Shown here in pieces: positions 1 to 8,476 of a stretch of DNA of 64,000 nucleotides. The stretch comes from Rossellomorea sp. y25 (GTDB lineage Bacteria > Bacillota > Bacilli > Bacillales > Bacillaceae_B): assembly GCF_038049935.1 (NCBI RefSeq), contig NZ_CP145886.1, forward strand, positions 1,744,501 through 1,808,500, written 5' to 3'. The notes below the pieces were generated by a model, which saw only the letters and a list, made by a program, of their open reading frames with translations, was not told the DNA's origin and searched no databases. The stretch's first letter is position 1, and the number at the start of each line of letters is the position of its first letter. The position numbers and the translations under genes are program-made.

Positions 1-332
1 TATTAAAAATTGCACAAGAACAAATCAGACAATTTTTTAAAGGAGAGAGAAGGGAATTTGATCTTCCTTTAAAGATAGAAGGAACAGCTTTTCAGAAAGA
101 AGTATGGAAAATCCTGCAGCAGATTCCATTTGGTGAAACCTGGTCTTATCAGGATGTAGCCCAAGCGATTCAAAGACCTAAAGCTGTAAGGGCAGTAGGA
201 CAAGCGAATAAAGCCAATCGTTTCCCCATCATCATCCCATGTCACCGGGTCATTGGAAAGAATAAAACACTTACAGGCTATGCCGGTAAGCAGGTGGATA
301 AGAAAGAAACCTTATTGTTGTTAGAACAATAG
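1..332 (+). CDS. ogt: Methylated-DNA--protein-cysteine methyltransferase, C-terminal part (cut by window start)
   Basis: Only the last 109 codons are visible, reading in frame from base 3 to the TAG at 330-332. The enzyme takes alkyl groups from O6-alkylguanine (and O4-alkylthymine) onto its own cysteine, a suicidal DNA repair reaction. The acceptor motif PCHRV is present, preceded by the winged-helix DNA-binding region (FGETWSYQDVA, then RAVGQANKAN with the arginine finger). The end of the protein is complete. In B. subtilis ogt also neighbours the methionine salvage genes, which fits. A terminator follows directly. Confidence 0.93.
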   Translation, partial: LKIAQEQIRQFFKGERREFDLPLKIEGTAFQKEVWKILQQIPFGETWSYQDVAQAIQRPKAVRAVGQANKANRFPIIIPCHRVIGKNKTLTGYAGKQVDKKETLLLLEQ

Positions 333-336
333 AATG

Positions 337-377
337 AAAAACAGGCATCCTCCAAATGGAGGTTGCCTGTTTTTTTA
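337..377 (+). terminator. Rho-independent terminator of ogt
   Basis: Arms AACAGGCA-TCCTCC and GGAGG-T-TGCCTGTT are followed by TTTTTTTA. The T-tract runs into the left target duplication of the mobile element starting at 381. Confidence 0.85.
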
Positions 378-380
378 TAC
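373..380. repeat. Candidate 8-bp target site duplication, left side of left element copy
   Basis: TTTTATAC directly abuts the element end at 381. Its partner at 892-899 is TTTTATAA, a 7 of 8 match. The sequence is AT-rich, so this copy alone would be weak; the second element copy has a perfect pair. Confidence 0.55.
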
Positions 381-891
381 CGCTCTTTTCTCAAAGATTG
401 TTGCTTTTTAACATAAGCTCTTCAGGGCTCTGTCAATTAGCGTGTACTAGGTGGTGAGGGAACTGCTCCACTTGCAGCTAGCATTCGGCCGAGCCTCCTC
501 AGCTTAGCCGAACGGGGTCTCGGAACGACCAAAATGGAGTCTACGCAGCCCTCACCATGTATAAGAGTTTTCGTGACACAGCTTATTTATGCTAATAAAC
601 AATTGAATGAAACAGTTTGTCCTATACCAGCTAAAATCTACTGTACATTTTGAAAAATGCTGTATTCTAAACAATTATGATATTTATATTAGTCTAGAGT
701 AAGAAACTCACACTTAGAAAGTTGATTGGAGCGGAAGGTGCTCGACTCCTGCGGGAATAACGGGAAAGTTGAGACCCCGCAGGGCAAAGCCCGAGGAGGC
801 TCAACTCACGCCCCGCGGAAAGCGAGCACCTGGAGCGGAAATCAACCCACTACTCGCTTTTTCAAAAGCAACAAAGTTTAAGAAAAGAACC
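381..891 (+). mobile_element. MITE-like non-coding element, left copy (511 bp)
   Basis: The stretch between ogt and the ArsR gene is mostly this element. It starts CGCTCTTTTCTCAAAGATTG and its other end, read on the minus strand, starts GGTTCTTTTCTTAAACTTTG, so the ends form imperfect inverted repeats of about 28 bp. Inside are two GC-rich palindromic modules: 409-584, and 713-850 with CGACTCCTGCGGGA and AGCGAGCACC arms. They are separated by an AT-rich spacer. The same modules with the same ends recur inverted at 42793-43310. No open frame of credible coding type is present. Such GC-rich intergenic repeats are common in Bacillaceae. Reading the pair of modules as one transposable unit is my inference from ends, flanks and the second copy. 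The ends and 8-bp AT-rich duplication recall the ISL3 family, which I cannot confirm here. Confidence 0.7.
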
Positions 892-899
892 TTTTATAA
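892..899. repeat. Candidate 8-bp target site duplication, right side of left element copy
   Basis: TTTTATAA follows the element end at 891 and matches 373-380 at 7 of 8 bases. Confidence 0.55.
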
Positions 900-906
900 T
901 TAGTGA

Positions 907-935
907 TTGAATTACAACCCTATTTAGATTATCAT
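907..935 (+). promoter_or_regulatory. Sigma-A promoter of the ArsR-type gene
   Basis: TTGAAT (907-912), 17-bp spacer, TATCAT (930-935). The -10 box lies inside the operator at 920-959, so a bound repressor would block it. Confidence 0.6.
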
Positions 936-959
936 CTAATTAGATGGTAATCTAAATAG
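920..959. promoter_or_regulatory. Tandem operator: 40-bp palindrome made of two TTAGAT-N4-ATCTAA sites
   Basis: Bases 920-959 are a palindrome with a single mismatched pair (932/947). Within it are two back-to-back 16-bp inverted repeats of form TTAGAT-N4-ATCTAA, at 924-939 and 940-955. Position over the -10 box and directly upstream of the ribosome binding site points to autoregulation by the winged-helix protein encoded next. Confidence 0.75.
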
Positions 960-974
960 TGAGGAGGAGACCTT

Positions 975-1571
975 TTGCAATTAAGTAAACAGGTAGCTTT
1001 TCATAAAACGATGGGTGATGCTACCCGAATCAAGATTGTCTATTTACTGGCATCTGAAAGCTTACATGTGGGAGCCATTGCGGGAAAACTGGGACTCACT
1101 GCCCCGACAATATCCCATCATCTAACGAAACTGAAAGAGTGCAATCTTGTTTATTCACGAAGAGAGAAGAACACGGTTTACTACTATTTGAATAAAAAGG
1201 TTTTGAGTCATCATGGAAATGTTCTTCATCAGTTTGCTCAGGAAGAGGAAGGGGAAAATGTGATGTCAGAGAAGTTATTGAAAGAAAAACAGAAGGTAAA
1301 GAATAATTTCCTTGAGAAAAATGGACGAATCAAAAATATTCCTTCTCAACAAAAAAAGAAATTATTTATATTGGAACATATGGTGGAAGGATTAAAGGTG
1401 GGAGAAAAATATAAGGAAAAAGATTTGAATGAATATATTCAACAATTTCATGAGGACTTTGCAACCCTGAGAAGAGAATTTATTATTCATCAGTTTATGT
1501 ATCGGGAAAATGGCATATACGAAGTGAACCCGAGGGAGATGTGGGCATCGTCAAAACTGTATGAGAAATAG
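975..1571 (+). CDS. ArsR-family winged-helix regulator with C-terminal DUF2087 domain
   Basis: The 198-residue protein has an N-terminal ArsR-type winged helix (residues about 5-80). Its recognition helix region is around LTAPTISHHLTKLKE and the wing is RREKNTVYYYLN. The C-terminal part (about 110-195) fits DUF2087, with the typical KKLFILEHM and FHEDFATLRREFI segments. No cysteine pair typical of metal-sensing ArsR proteins is evident, so the ligand is unknown. The start is TTG at 975, chosen because GAGGAGGAG at 961-969 sits just upstream. The gene stands alone between a mobile element and a terminator, behind a tandem operator that it probably binds itself. Confidence 0.85.
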   Translation: MQLSKQVAFHKTMGDATRIKIVYLLASESLHVGAIAGKLGLTAPTISHHLTKLKECNLVYSRREKNTVYYYLNKKVLSHHGNVLHQFAQEEEGENVMSEKLLKEKQKVKNNFLEKNGRIKNIPSQQKKKLFILEHMVEGLKVGEKYKEKDLNEYIQQFHEDFATLRREFIIHQFMYRENGIYEVNPREMWASSKLYEK

Positions 1572-1583
1572 CAAGGAAGTAAA

Positions 1584-1617
1584 AGGAAGAGCAGGAGGGA
1601 TCTCCTGCTCTTCCTTT
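1584..1617. terminator. Bidirectional terminator between the ArsR gene and mtnA
   Basis: Perfect 13-bp arms GGAAGAGCAGGAG / CTCCTGCTCTTCC separate two convergent genes. Confidence 0.75.
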
Positions 1618-1621
1618 GGAT

Positions 1622-2668
1622 TTAACCGATGGTTTGTTGAATACTTTCTTCAAAGCTAGGGTAGAGAACACCTTTTTCCGTTATAATGCCTGTAATCAAC
1701 TCATGAGAAGTAACATCGAAGGCGGGATTATAAACAGGAACGTTTTCTGGTGCAATCAATGTTCCACCTACTGTTGTGATCTCTTCCCGGGTTCTTTCTT
1801 CAATCGGAATCTCATTACCGTTTCGGATTGAAAGATCGAAAGTGGAGGATGGAGCAGAAACATAAAAAGGAATATTGAAGTGTTTACACAGAATGGCAAG
1901 CATGGACGTTCCGATTTTATTTGCGGTATCCCCATTGGCAGAGATGCGATCAGCACCAACGATGACTGCTTCTATACCTTTTTCTTTCATTGTATGAGCC
2001 GCCATGCTATCGGTGATGAGGGTGACGTCAACTCCGGATTGTTGTAATTCCCAAGCAGTCAGTCGTGCCCCTTGCAGAACGGGCCGCGTTTCACATGCGT
2101 AAACCTGAAAAGCTTTTCCTTTTTCTCTTCCTAAATGAAATGGGGCTAATGCCGTCCCATATTTACTCGTTGCAATGGAACCTGCGTTACAAATGGTCAT
2201 CACCTTATGTTTGTCCTTCAATATACTTAATCCATATTCTCCTATTAAACGACATACTGCCTCGTCTTCTGCATGAAGTTGGATTGCAGCATGGAGTAAA
2301 TTGGTTTTGGCTTCATTAACCGAAGATATATGCTCTAATACCTTTTCCAGGCGATTTAAAGCCCAAACCAAGTTGACTGCAGTAGGCCGTGATTCAATGA
2401 GGTATTTCTTGTCCCGATGAAAGAGGTCCATGAATTCTGCTAGGGTATTCGCTTCATATTGACAGGCTGCTTGGGCTAATCCGTAAGCCGCCGTGATGCC
2501 AATAGCAGGAGCCCCTCTCACTTTTAGGGTGATAATCGCATCATAATAATCTTCAATGGTCGAGAGTTTATTGTATTCCACTATGTTAGGCAGTTTTTGT
2601 TGATTTAGAATCAGTAAATAATCTTCATGCCACTCTAGTGAAGTTGGAATTGTAAGTGTTTGTGTCAT
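1622..2668 (-). CDS. mtnA: S-methyl-5-thioribose-1-phosphate isomerase
   Basis: The 348-residue cytosolic enzyme converts methylthioribose-1-phosphate to methylthioribulose-1-phosphate, the second step of methionine salvage. Family signatures are visible: [14 protein letters not shown] near residue 50, the catalytic cysteine motif [10 protein letters not shown] near 160, and [18 protein letters not shown] with the catalytic aspartate near 240. Length is normal for MtnA. It lies 18 bp downstream of mtnK on the same strand and should share its riboswitch-controlled transcript. The related regulatory eIF2B-like proteins differ at the N-terminus, so the assignment is firm. Confidence 0.97.
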   Translation of the reverse strand: MTQTLTIPTSLEWHEDYLLILNQQKLPNIVEYNKLSTIEDYYDAIITLKVRGAPAIGITAAYGLAQAACQYEANTLAEFMDLFHRDKKYLIESRPTAVNLVWALNRLEKVLEHISSVNEAKTNLLHAAIQLHAEDEAVCRLIGEYGLSILKDKHKVMTICNAGSIATSKYGTALAPFHLGREKGKAFQVYACETRPVLQGARLTAWELQQSGVDVTLITDSMAAHTMKEKGIEAVIVGADRISANGDTANKIGTSMLAILCKHFNIPFYVSAPSSTFDLSIRNGNEIPIEERTREEITTVGGTLIAPENVPVYNPAFDVTSHELITGIITEKGVLYPSFEESIQQTIG

Positions 2669-2686
2669 GTCAATCTCCTTTATTCA

Positions 2687-3868
2687 TTAAGAATGTGACT
2701 GTATTAAGGATATGAGTCCCTCAATGGACTGGATCTGTTTGCGTTTCACGATCAGTTCTTTTCCAAGAGCTATGCAAATACGTTTAGCTTTTATTCTTTG
2801 TTCCTGATCAGCGATGCTCTCCAAATCTTCAACATGAGCAAGGCCAATGGTTCTTCTGATACATTCACATCCTGCAAAGCCGATGCTGTCCTGAAAGCTT
2901 TTCTCCAATACATATTCAAGGTAGCCATTTACTTTCGTGTAGGCATCTCGGCTTTCCATCCAATGTTTGGAGAACGTCGTAGAGAAGACGTTCCAGGTAT
3001 TCTGGATGTGATGGAGAATCGTATCCTTCTCTTCAGGTTTTGAAACCGCCTGGAAGATGAGGTTTGCAATGAATTGTCCAATGTCAAAGCCAATCGGTCC
3101 ATAAAAGGCGAACTCGGGATCGATCACTTTTGTTTGGTTCTGATCTACAAAGATGCTACCAGTATGAAGGTCTCCATGCAGTAGCGCTTCCCCTTCAGTC
3201 AGAAAGCTCTTTTTCAATTTTGCCACCTCAAGCTTTACAGTGAAATCTTCCCATAATTTTTGAACATCTTGAGATAACTCTTCCTCAAATTCATTGGTTT
3301 CACTATTGAAAAAAGGATCAGTAAATACGAGATCTTCAGTAATTTTGCATAGCTCAGGATTTGAAAATTCTTTCACGTATTCCTTTTTCTTGAAAGGATG
3401 AAGGGCATAATCAGATGTGAAATACAGTGTATTGGCTAAAAAAGTTCCGATGTCTTGGGAGAGCTGTGGATACTTTTCCCCTTTGATAAGGCCTGCCCGG
3501 GCAATCGTCAGTGCACTCAAATCCTCCATTACCGTAATCGCAAGTGCAGGATCTGAGTGGTACACTTCAGGAACCAGATCCCCTACAAATGATCGTTGAA
3601 GCTTTAGAGCACCGGCTTCGATTCTTGCCCGTTCGATTGTCAATGGCCAACTTTCCCCTACAACCTTTGCATAGGGAAGTGCTTGCTTAATAATGATTCC
3701 TTTACCTGTTTCACTCTCTACTACATGAAATACCAAGTTTAAGTTGCCGTCTCCTATTTCTTTACATGTCAAGAGAGTTCCATCTTCAAAAATTCTTAAA
3801 CGAATGGCCAGCACAATTGCCGACTGTTCAGTTAGTGGTTGATACGTATTGAGTTTAGTAATTGCCAT
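2687..3868 (-). CDS. mtnK: 5-methylthioribose kinase
   Basis: The 393-residue kinase phosphorylates methylthioribose at C1 with ATP, the entry step of the pathway here. No mtnN nucleosidase is in this window. The fold is of the aminoglycoside phosphotransferase type: a catalytic loop HGDLHTGSI near residue 232 and the metal-binding DPEFAFYGPIGFD segment near 250. An AAAGGAGG-type site precedes the ATG. A SAM-I riboswitch and terminator lie between promoter and start, so transcription should rise when S-adenosylmethionine falls. Confidence 0.97.
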   Translation of the reverse strand: MAITKLNTYQPLTEQSAIVLAIRLRIFEDGTLLTCKEIGDGNLNLVFHVVESETGKGIIIKQALPYAKVVGESWPLTIERARIEAGALKLQRSFVGDLVPEVYHSDPALAITVMEDLSALTIARAGLIKGEKYPQLSQDIGTFLANTLYFTSDYALHPFKKKEYVKEFSNPELCKITEDLVFTDPFFNSETNEFEEELSQDVQKLWEDFTVKLEVAKLKKSFLTEGEALLHGDLHTGSIFVDQNQTKVIDPEFAFYGPIGFDIGQFIANLIFQAVSKPEEKDTILHHIQNTWNVFSTTFSKHWMESRDAYTKVNGYLEYVLEKSFQDSIGFAGCECIRRTIGLAHVEDLESIADQEQRIKAKRICIALGKELIVKRKQIQSIEGLISLIQSHS

Positions 3869-3935
3869 TTTCGTTCCTCCTTTTAGTACACCCTTATGAG
3901 TACAGTGTTATGGAGGCTTTTCCGTGGCATTAGAA

Positions 3936-3973
3936 AAGCCTCTTTCCATGTTCGAAAGAGGCTTGAAGAAGGT
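3936..3973 (-). terminator. Expression-platform terminator of the mtnKA riboswitch
   Basis: Read on the minus strand: AAGCCTCTTTC-GAACATG-GAAAGAGGCTTTT. It lies between the SAM-I aptamer and mtnK. Confidence 0.85.
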
Positions 3974-3984
3974 ATCTTCGTCGC

Positions 3985-4141
3985 CTCTTATCTCTCAGAA
4001 AGATAATCTTTCTGTTGGAATTAGCACCGTGCCTTACTGGATTAGTCAATCCGGCGCTTACTGCGCCCCGTTTTAATACGGTATTATGGTCGGTTGCTGG
4101 GCTTCATAGGGCCAAATCCCTCAGCCAGCTCTTGATAAGAG
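3985..4141 (-). ncRNA. SAM-I (S-box) riboswitch controlling mtnKA
   Basis: On the minus strand the aptamer begins CTCTTATCAAGAGCTGGCTG and contains the conserved GAGGGA, GATGAAGCC-type (here CTATGAAGCCC), CAACC and AAGGCACGGTGCTAATTCC segments. The closing P1 stem pairs CTCTTATC (4134-4141, minus) with GATAAGAG (3985-3992, minus). It is an OFF switch through the downstream terminator. Confidence 0.95.
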
Positions 4142-4189
4142 TTGCGTACGCTATTTAATTAAACTTTCAGAATGTTCCATATGAATTGA

Positions 4190-4219
4190 ATGGTACCATT
4201 GAAGTATTTTCCATGTCAA
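4190..4219 (-). promoter_or_regulatory. Probable sigma-A promoter of mtnKA
   Basis: On the minus strand TTGACA (4214-4219), 18-bp spacer, TACCAT (4190-4195), located upstream of the riboswitch. Confidence 0.5.
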
Positions 4220-4244
4220 CGGTTTTTTTAAAGAAATAACCTTT

Positions 4245-5036
4245 CTAATAAAAATCCGGTCTTCGATCCTGAAATATCGGAATCTGTTTTCGGACTCTTT
4301 CTACTTCATGTAAATTGATTTCAGCTGAAACCAATTCTTCCGTTTGAGATCCCTTTGAAAGAATTTCTCCCCAGGGATCAATGATGAGGGAACAACCGCC
4401 GAATTCATTGTTCGGGTCACTGCCCACACGGTTGCAGGCGATTACAAAGCACTGATTTTCAATCGCTCGTGCCCTTAAGAGGGTCTGCCAGTGATCAATT
4501 CGTGCTGCTGGCCACTCTGCTACGACAAAAACAATCTTGGCTCCCAATAGTACATGTTTTCTGAACCATTCCGGAAAACGAATGTCGTAACAAATCAATC
4601 CTGCCATCTCTGTTTCTTGAAGGGTGAACATGCCATCTTCTTGTCCAGGAAGTAAATAATGATGTTCATTCATTAGCTTGAAAAGGTGAAGCTTTGAATA
4701 CTGTTTCACCAACCTGCCATCGGAATTCGCAACTAAAAGTGTATTGCTCACCCCATTCTGTGTTTTGTTTGCCACAGAACCACCTACAATGTGAATGGAA
4801 TATTTCTTTGATAGAGAAGTCAGGAAAGAAGATGAATCTTTCGCACCGTTATCAGCTATGTCATCCATTCTTGTAAGGTCATATCCAGTCGTCCAAAGCT
4901 CAGGCAGCACAACTGTATCACAGCCGTCATTCTTCGCTTTTTTAACCCATTGTTCTACTTTTTTCTTGTTTTCTTCAGGGTTTCCGAACACAATATCCAT
5001 TTGTGCGAGACCTATCTTTTGAATCATTTGCTTCAC
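4245..5036 (-). CDS. mtnU: Carbon-nitrogen hydrolase of the nitrilase family (omega-amidase type, methionine salvage)
   Basis: The 263-residue enzyme has the Glu-Lys-Cys catalytic triad of the nitrilase superfamily: glutamate in VVLPELWTTGY (about residue 46), lysine in QYSKLHLF (about 116), cysteine in GLICYDIRFPEW (about 148). In B. subtilis the orthologue (YkrU) sits beside the MtnE transaminase. The likely role, inferred from family work on omega-amidases, is hydrolysis of the alpha-ketoglutaramate formed when glutamine donates the amino group to ketomethiobutyrate. It is divergent from mtnE and has no S-box of its own. Confidence 0.88.
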   Translation of the reverse strand: MKQMIQKIGLAQMDIVFGNPEENKKKVEQWVKKAKNDGCDTVVLPELWTTGYDLTRMDDIADNGAKDSSSFLTSLSKKYSIHIVGGSVANKTQNGVSNTLLVANSDGRLVKQYSKLHLFKLMNEHHYLLPGQEDGMFTLQETEMAGLICYDIRFPEWFRKHVLLGAKIVFVVAEWPAARIDHWQTLLRARAIENQCFVIACNRVGSDPNNEFGGCSLIIDPWGEILSKGSQTEELVSAEINLHEVERVRKQIPIFQDRRPDFY

Positions 5037-5148
5037 CTCATTATAGACTTTTGGAATTTATTCCTTTACATTCTTTATTTTCCGTTATATCATTTGTGAC
5101 TAGAATTTGAAAGTAATTAATTTTCAAAAAAATGTAGTGGGTGAGTAT

Positions 5149-6333
5149 ATGAAAACCTTTAGTAAGGCAAAACGTTTAGATTTATTACCTGAACAATTTT
5201 TCGCATCCCTTGCAAGTACAGTGAATGCGGTTGTGGAAGAGGGACATGATGTCATTAATTTAGGGCAGGGAAATCCGGATCAGCCGACTCCTCCACATAT
5301 TGTGGAAAAACTGACAGAAGCAGCTGCTTCACCATCGAATCATAAATATCCTCCATTCCGTGGCTTATCGTCATTTAAAGAGGCGATTGCCGCCTTCTAC
5401 CTCCGTGAATACGGTGTAAAAGTAGATTCGGAAACAGAGGTAGCTGTGCTGTTCGGAGGAAAGGCAGGTTTAGTTGAAATTCCTCAATGTTTATTGAACC
5501 CTGGTGATGGTGTATTAGTGCCTGATCCTGGTTACCCGGATTATTTATCCGGGGTAGCATTAGCAGAAGCCCGCATGATCAAAATGCCTCTCCGTGAGGA
5601 AAATGGATTTCTACCTGATTATCGAGAACAGTCTCGTGAAGAGTTAGAAAGTGCAAAGTTAATGTTTCTTAACTATCCTAATAATCCTACTGGTGCGATC
5701 GCTACAACCTCATTTTTTGAAGAAACAGTGAAACTTGCCGATCAGCATGATATTTGTGTTGTACATGACTTTGCCTATGGAGCGATTGGGTTTGATGGAC
5801 GGAAGCCTATTAGCTTCTTGGAAACAGAAGGAGCCAAGGATGTTGGCATAGAAATTTATACATTATCGAAAACGTATAATATGGCTGGCTGGAGAGTGGG
5901 GTTTGCAGTGGGGAATAAGAGTGTCATTGAAGCGATTAACGTCCTTCAAGACCACCTATATGTGAGTCTGTTCGGCGCCATTCAAGAAGCGGCTACCACC
6001 GCCCTTTTAAGCTCGCAGGAATGCGTGAATGCATTAGTTTCAACATATGAAGAAAGAAGAAAACTATTAATCTCTGGTCTTCAGGAAATAGGGTGGGATG
6101 TAAAAGCTCCACAAGGTTCCTTCTTCGCCTGGTTAAAGGTGCCTGAAGGATTTACATCCGTAGAGTTCTCAACCTATCTACTTGAAAAAATCAAAGTCGC
6201 TGTTGCTCCGGGTGTTGGCTTTGGAGAATTCGGAGAAGGGTATGTACGTGTAGGTCTTTTATCCACAAACGATCGGATAAAAGAAGCGATTTCACGTATA
6301 GAAAGTTTAGAATTATTCCACAAAAGGGATTGA
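5149..6333 (+). CDS. mtnE: Methionine salvage aminotransferase (ketomethiobutyrate to methionine)
   Basis: The 394-residue PLP-dependent class I aminotransferase catalyses the last salvage step. The N-terminus LLPEQFFASLASTVN and INLGQGNPDQPTP match MtnE/YkrV closely. The PLP lysine lies in LSKTYNMAGWRVG (about residue 240), and NYPNNPTG and the final arginine region VRVG are present. A TTG at 5107 also opens the frame. I prefer ATG 5149 because it has a GGTGAG site and gives the family length. The gene is divergent from mtnU, and its stop codon overlaps the mtnW promoter. Confidence 0.93.
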   Translation: MKTFSKAKRLDLLPEQFFASLASTVNAVVEEGHDVINLGQGNPDQPTPPHIVEKLTEAAASPSNHKYPPFRGLSSFKEAIAAFYLREYGVKVDSETEVAVLFGGKAGLVEIPQCLLNPGDGVLVPDPGYPDYLSGVALAEARMIKMPLREENGFLPDYREQSREELESAKLMFLNYPNNPTGAIATTSFFEETVKLADQHDICVVHDFAYGAIGFDGRKPISFLETEGAKDVGIEIYTLSKTYNMAGWRVGFAVGNKSVIEAINVLQDHLYVSLFGAIQEAATTALLSSQECVNALVSTYEERRKLLISGLQEIGWDVKAPQGSFFAWLKVPEGFTSVEFSTYLLEKIKVAVAPGVGFGEFGEGYVRVGLLSTNDRIKEAISRIESLELFHKRD

Positions 6334-6358
6334 CATAAGCTGAAAATGGTGCAATAAT
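6330..6358 (+). promoter_or_regulatory. Sigma-A promoter of mtnWXBD
   Basis: TTGACA (6330-6335), 17-bp spacer, AATAAT (6353-6358). The -35 box overlaps the mtnE stop codon at 6331-6333. Confidence 0.7.
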
Positions 6359-6382
6359 CCAACTGAAATAATGAATAATGAA

Positions 6383-6487
6383 ATTCTTATCAAGAGCAGG
6401 CGGAGGGACCAGCCCGATGAAGCCCGGCAACCGACTTATTTAAGCACGGTGCTAATTCTTGCAGCTATATGGCTGACAGATAAGAAA
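6383..6487 (+). ncRNA. SAM-I (S-box) riboswitch controlling mtnWXBD
   Basis: Begins TTCTTATCAAGAGCAGGCGG and carries GAGGGACC, CGATGAAGCCCGGCAACC and the CACGGTGCTAATTC core. P1 closes between TTCTTATC and GATAAGAAA. Shorter variable stems make it more compact than the mtnKA copy. Confidence 0.96.
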
Positions 6488-6501
6488 GAGTGACGAATTC
6501 A

Positions 6502-6532
6502 AACCTCTTCTTATCTGGAAGAGGTTTTTTGT
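6502..6532 (+). terminator. Expression-platform terminator of the mtnW riboswitch
   Basis: AACCTCTTC-TTATCTG-GAAGAGGTTTTTTG. Its loop includes TTATC complementary to the 3' P1 strand, fitting a mutually exclusive antiterminator. Confidence 0.85.
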
Positions 6533-6599
6533 TTGCAGAGCTGATGAAATCAACATGCGGCTAAGAGTAGCTTTTTTTTCATAAGGAGGCAATACGACA

Positions 6600-7814
6600 A
6601 TGAGTGAAGTGATAGCAACCTATCAACTAAAGGGAAAGAGCGGTTCATTCGAGAAAAAGGCAGAGGGGATTGCCTTGGGATTGACGGTCGGTTCATGGAC
6701 GGACTTGCCGCTTCTGGAACAGGAACAATTGAGCAAGTACAAGGGGAGAGTCGTTTCCGTGAAGGAGTGGGAAGGCGAAGATGGTCCCCGGGGTGAGGTG
6801 CAGATTGGATATCCCGGGTATAACTATTCAAATGATATCCCAGCCATTCTTACAACGGTATTCGGTAAGCTTTCCCTGGATGGCGAAGTGAAATTAGTAG
6901 ATTTAGAGTTTTCGAAAGACTTAAAAAAAACCTATCCTGGTCCACGATTTGGAATTGAAGGGATCAGGGAGTTAACAGGGGTACATAAAAGACCGTTGTT
7001 AATGAGCATCTTTAAAGGAGTGATCGGCAGAGATCTCACCTACCTGGAAAATCAATTAAGAGCCCAGGCTCTAGGCGGAGTCGATGCAGTAAAAGACGAT
7101 GAAATTTTATTTGATAATCCACTGACACCCTTTTCTGAGAGAGTCAGCTTAGGGAAAAAAGTGCTGCACGAAGTGTTTGAGGAAACAGGGAAGAGAACGT
7201 TGTATGCAATTAATCTGACAGGCAGAACATCACAATTACGGGATAAAGCAAGAAAAGCAAAAGAGCTTGGAGCACAGGCTCTATTATTCAATGTATTTTC
7301 TTACGGCCTCGATGTTCTCCAGGAATTGAGAGAGGACAATGAGATCGCATTGCCGATCATGGCCCACCCTGCCTTTGCCGGGGCTGCTGCAGCATCTCCT
7401 GCATATGGTGTGAGCTACTCTTTATGGTTAGGTAAATTATTACGAATGGCCGGAGCCGATTTTTCACTATTTCCATCACCATACGGAAGTGTCGCATTAG
7501 AGAAGAGCAAAGTTCTATCCGTAAGCCATGAGTTAACGAAGGAAGATGCCCACTTGAAAAGGGCATTGCCAGTACCTTCAGCCGGCATTCATCCCGCACT
7601 TGTTCCGCTTTTGGTGAAAGATTTCGGTATAGACTGTGTCATTAATGCAGGAGGGGGCATTCATGGTCACCCTGACGGAGCAAGTGGAGGAGGAAAAGCA
7701 TTCGTTCAAGCTATCGATGCTGTTTTAAAAGGAACGTCTCTCAATGAGGCGGCTGAAACTCATGGTGAACTTCGCAAAGCCCTATCCCTATGGGGAGAGG
7801 AGGTAAAGGTGTAG
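6600..7814 (+). CDS. mtnW: 2,3-diketo-5-methylthiopentyl-1-phosphate enolase (RuBisCO-like protein)
   Basis: The 404-residue enzyme is a RuBisCO large-chain homologue that enolises diketomethylthiopentyl phosphate and does not fix carbon dioxide. The metal-binding motif with the carbamylated lysine, VKDDEILF, is at K165-D166-D167-E168. Other family segments are [11 protein letters not shown] and the glycine-rich phosphate site [18 protein letters not shown] near residue 345. ATG 6600 follows AAGGAGG. It is first in the mtnWXBD operon and acts just before MtnX. Confidence 0.96.
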   Translation: MSEVIATYQLKGKSGSFEKKAEGIALGLTVGSWTDLPLLEQEQLSKYKGRVVSVKEWEGEDGPRGEVQIGYPGYNYSNDIPAILTTVFGKLSLDGEVKLVDLEFSKDLKKTYPGPRFGIEGIRELTGVHKRPLLMSIFKGVIGRDLTYLENQLRAQALGGVDAVKDDEILFDNPLTPFSERVSLGKKVLHEVFEETGKRTLYAINLTGRTSQLRDKARKAKELGAQALLFNVFSYGLDVLQELREDNEIALPIMAHPAFAGAAAASPAYGVSYSLWLGKLLRMAGADFSLFPSPYGSVALEKSKVLSVSHELTKEDAHLKRALPVPSAGIHPALVPLLVKDFGIDCVINAGGGIHGHPDGASGGGKAFVQAIDAVLKGTSLNEAAETHGELRKALSLWGEEVKV

Positions 7815-8476
7815 TGGGTCATCCAATCATTTTCTGTGATTTTGATGGAACGATTACAGAAACAGATAATATCATCTCGTTGATGAAAACCTTTGCTCCC
7901 CCAGCATGGGAACCTATCAAAGATGACATCTTAAATCAGTCGATTTCCATTAAAGAAGGTGTAGGCAAGTTGTTTTCACTTATTCCTTCATCCCAAAAAG
8001 ACGAAATGGTTCAGTATCTATTAGATACTGCTGTCATACGTGAAGGGTTTAAGGAATTTGTAGACTACACAAAAGACCATGAGATTCCTTTGTATATCGT
8101 TAGTGGAGGAATTGACTTCTTTGTTCAACCATTACTAAAAGAATACGGGCCTTTTAATGGAGTTTTTTGTAATGAAGCAAGCTTTAACGATTCGGCCATA
8201 ACGATTCATTGGCCACATCCATGTGACGATCACTGTGAAAGTAAAGGATGTGGATGCTGTAAGCCTTCTATTTTGAGAACATTGTCATTAACAGAAGACA
8301 CGAAGGTCATTGTGATAGGGGACTCAGTCACAGATATCGAAATGGCAAAGCTTGGAGATACTGTGATCGCCAGAGACTATTTGGCCTATACATGCGCAGA
8401 AAAAGGTATCCCCTATCATCCGTTTGAATCCTTTCATGATTGCATGGACGTCATTGAAAAAGGAGTGAAAATATGA
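7814..8476 (+). CDS. mtnX: 2-hydroxy-3-keto-5-methylthiopentenyl-1-phosphate phosphatase
   Basis: The 220-residue HAD-superfamily phosphatase has the nucleophile motif FCDFDGTIT close to the N-terminus and motif [18 protein letters not shown] near residue 170. A cysteine cluster, [15 protein letters not shown], sits near 140 and is typical of the MtnX branch. GTG 7814 is chosen as start: GAGGAGG lies 10 bp upstream and the start overlaps the last base of the mtnW stop. An upstream in-frame ATG at 7790 would overlap mtnW by 25 bp without a better site. Confidence 0.92.
   Translation: MGHPIIFCDFDGTITETDNIISLMKTFAPPAWEPIKDDILNQSISIKEGVGKLFSLIPSSQKDEMVQYLLDTAVIREGFKEFVDYTKDHEIPLYIVSGGIDFFVQPLLKEYGPFNGVFCNEASFNDSAITIHWPHPCDDHCESKGCGCCKPSILRTLSLTEDTKVIVIGDSVTDIEMAKLGDTVIARDYLAYTCAEKGIPYHPFESFHDCMDVIEKGVKI

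Noticed and set aside
5037..5148. A third S-box riboswitch between mtnU and mtnE
   Set aside because: The conserved GATGAAGCC and CACGGTGCTAAT cores are absent; only ordinary AT-rich promoter DNA is visible.
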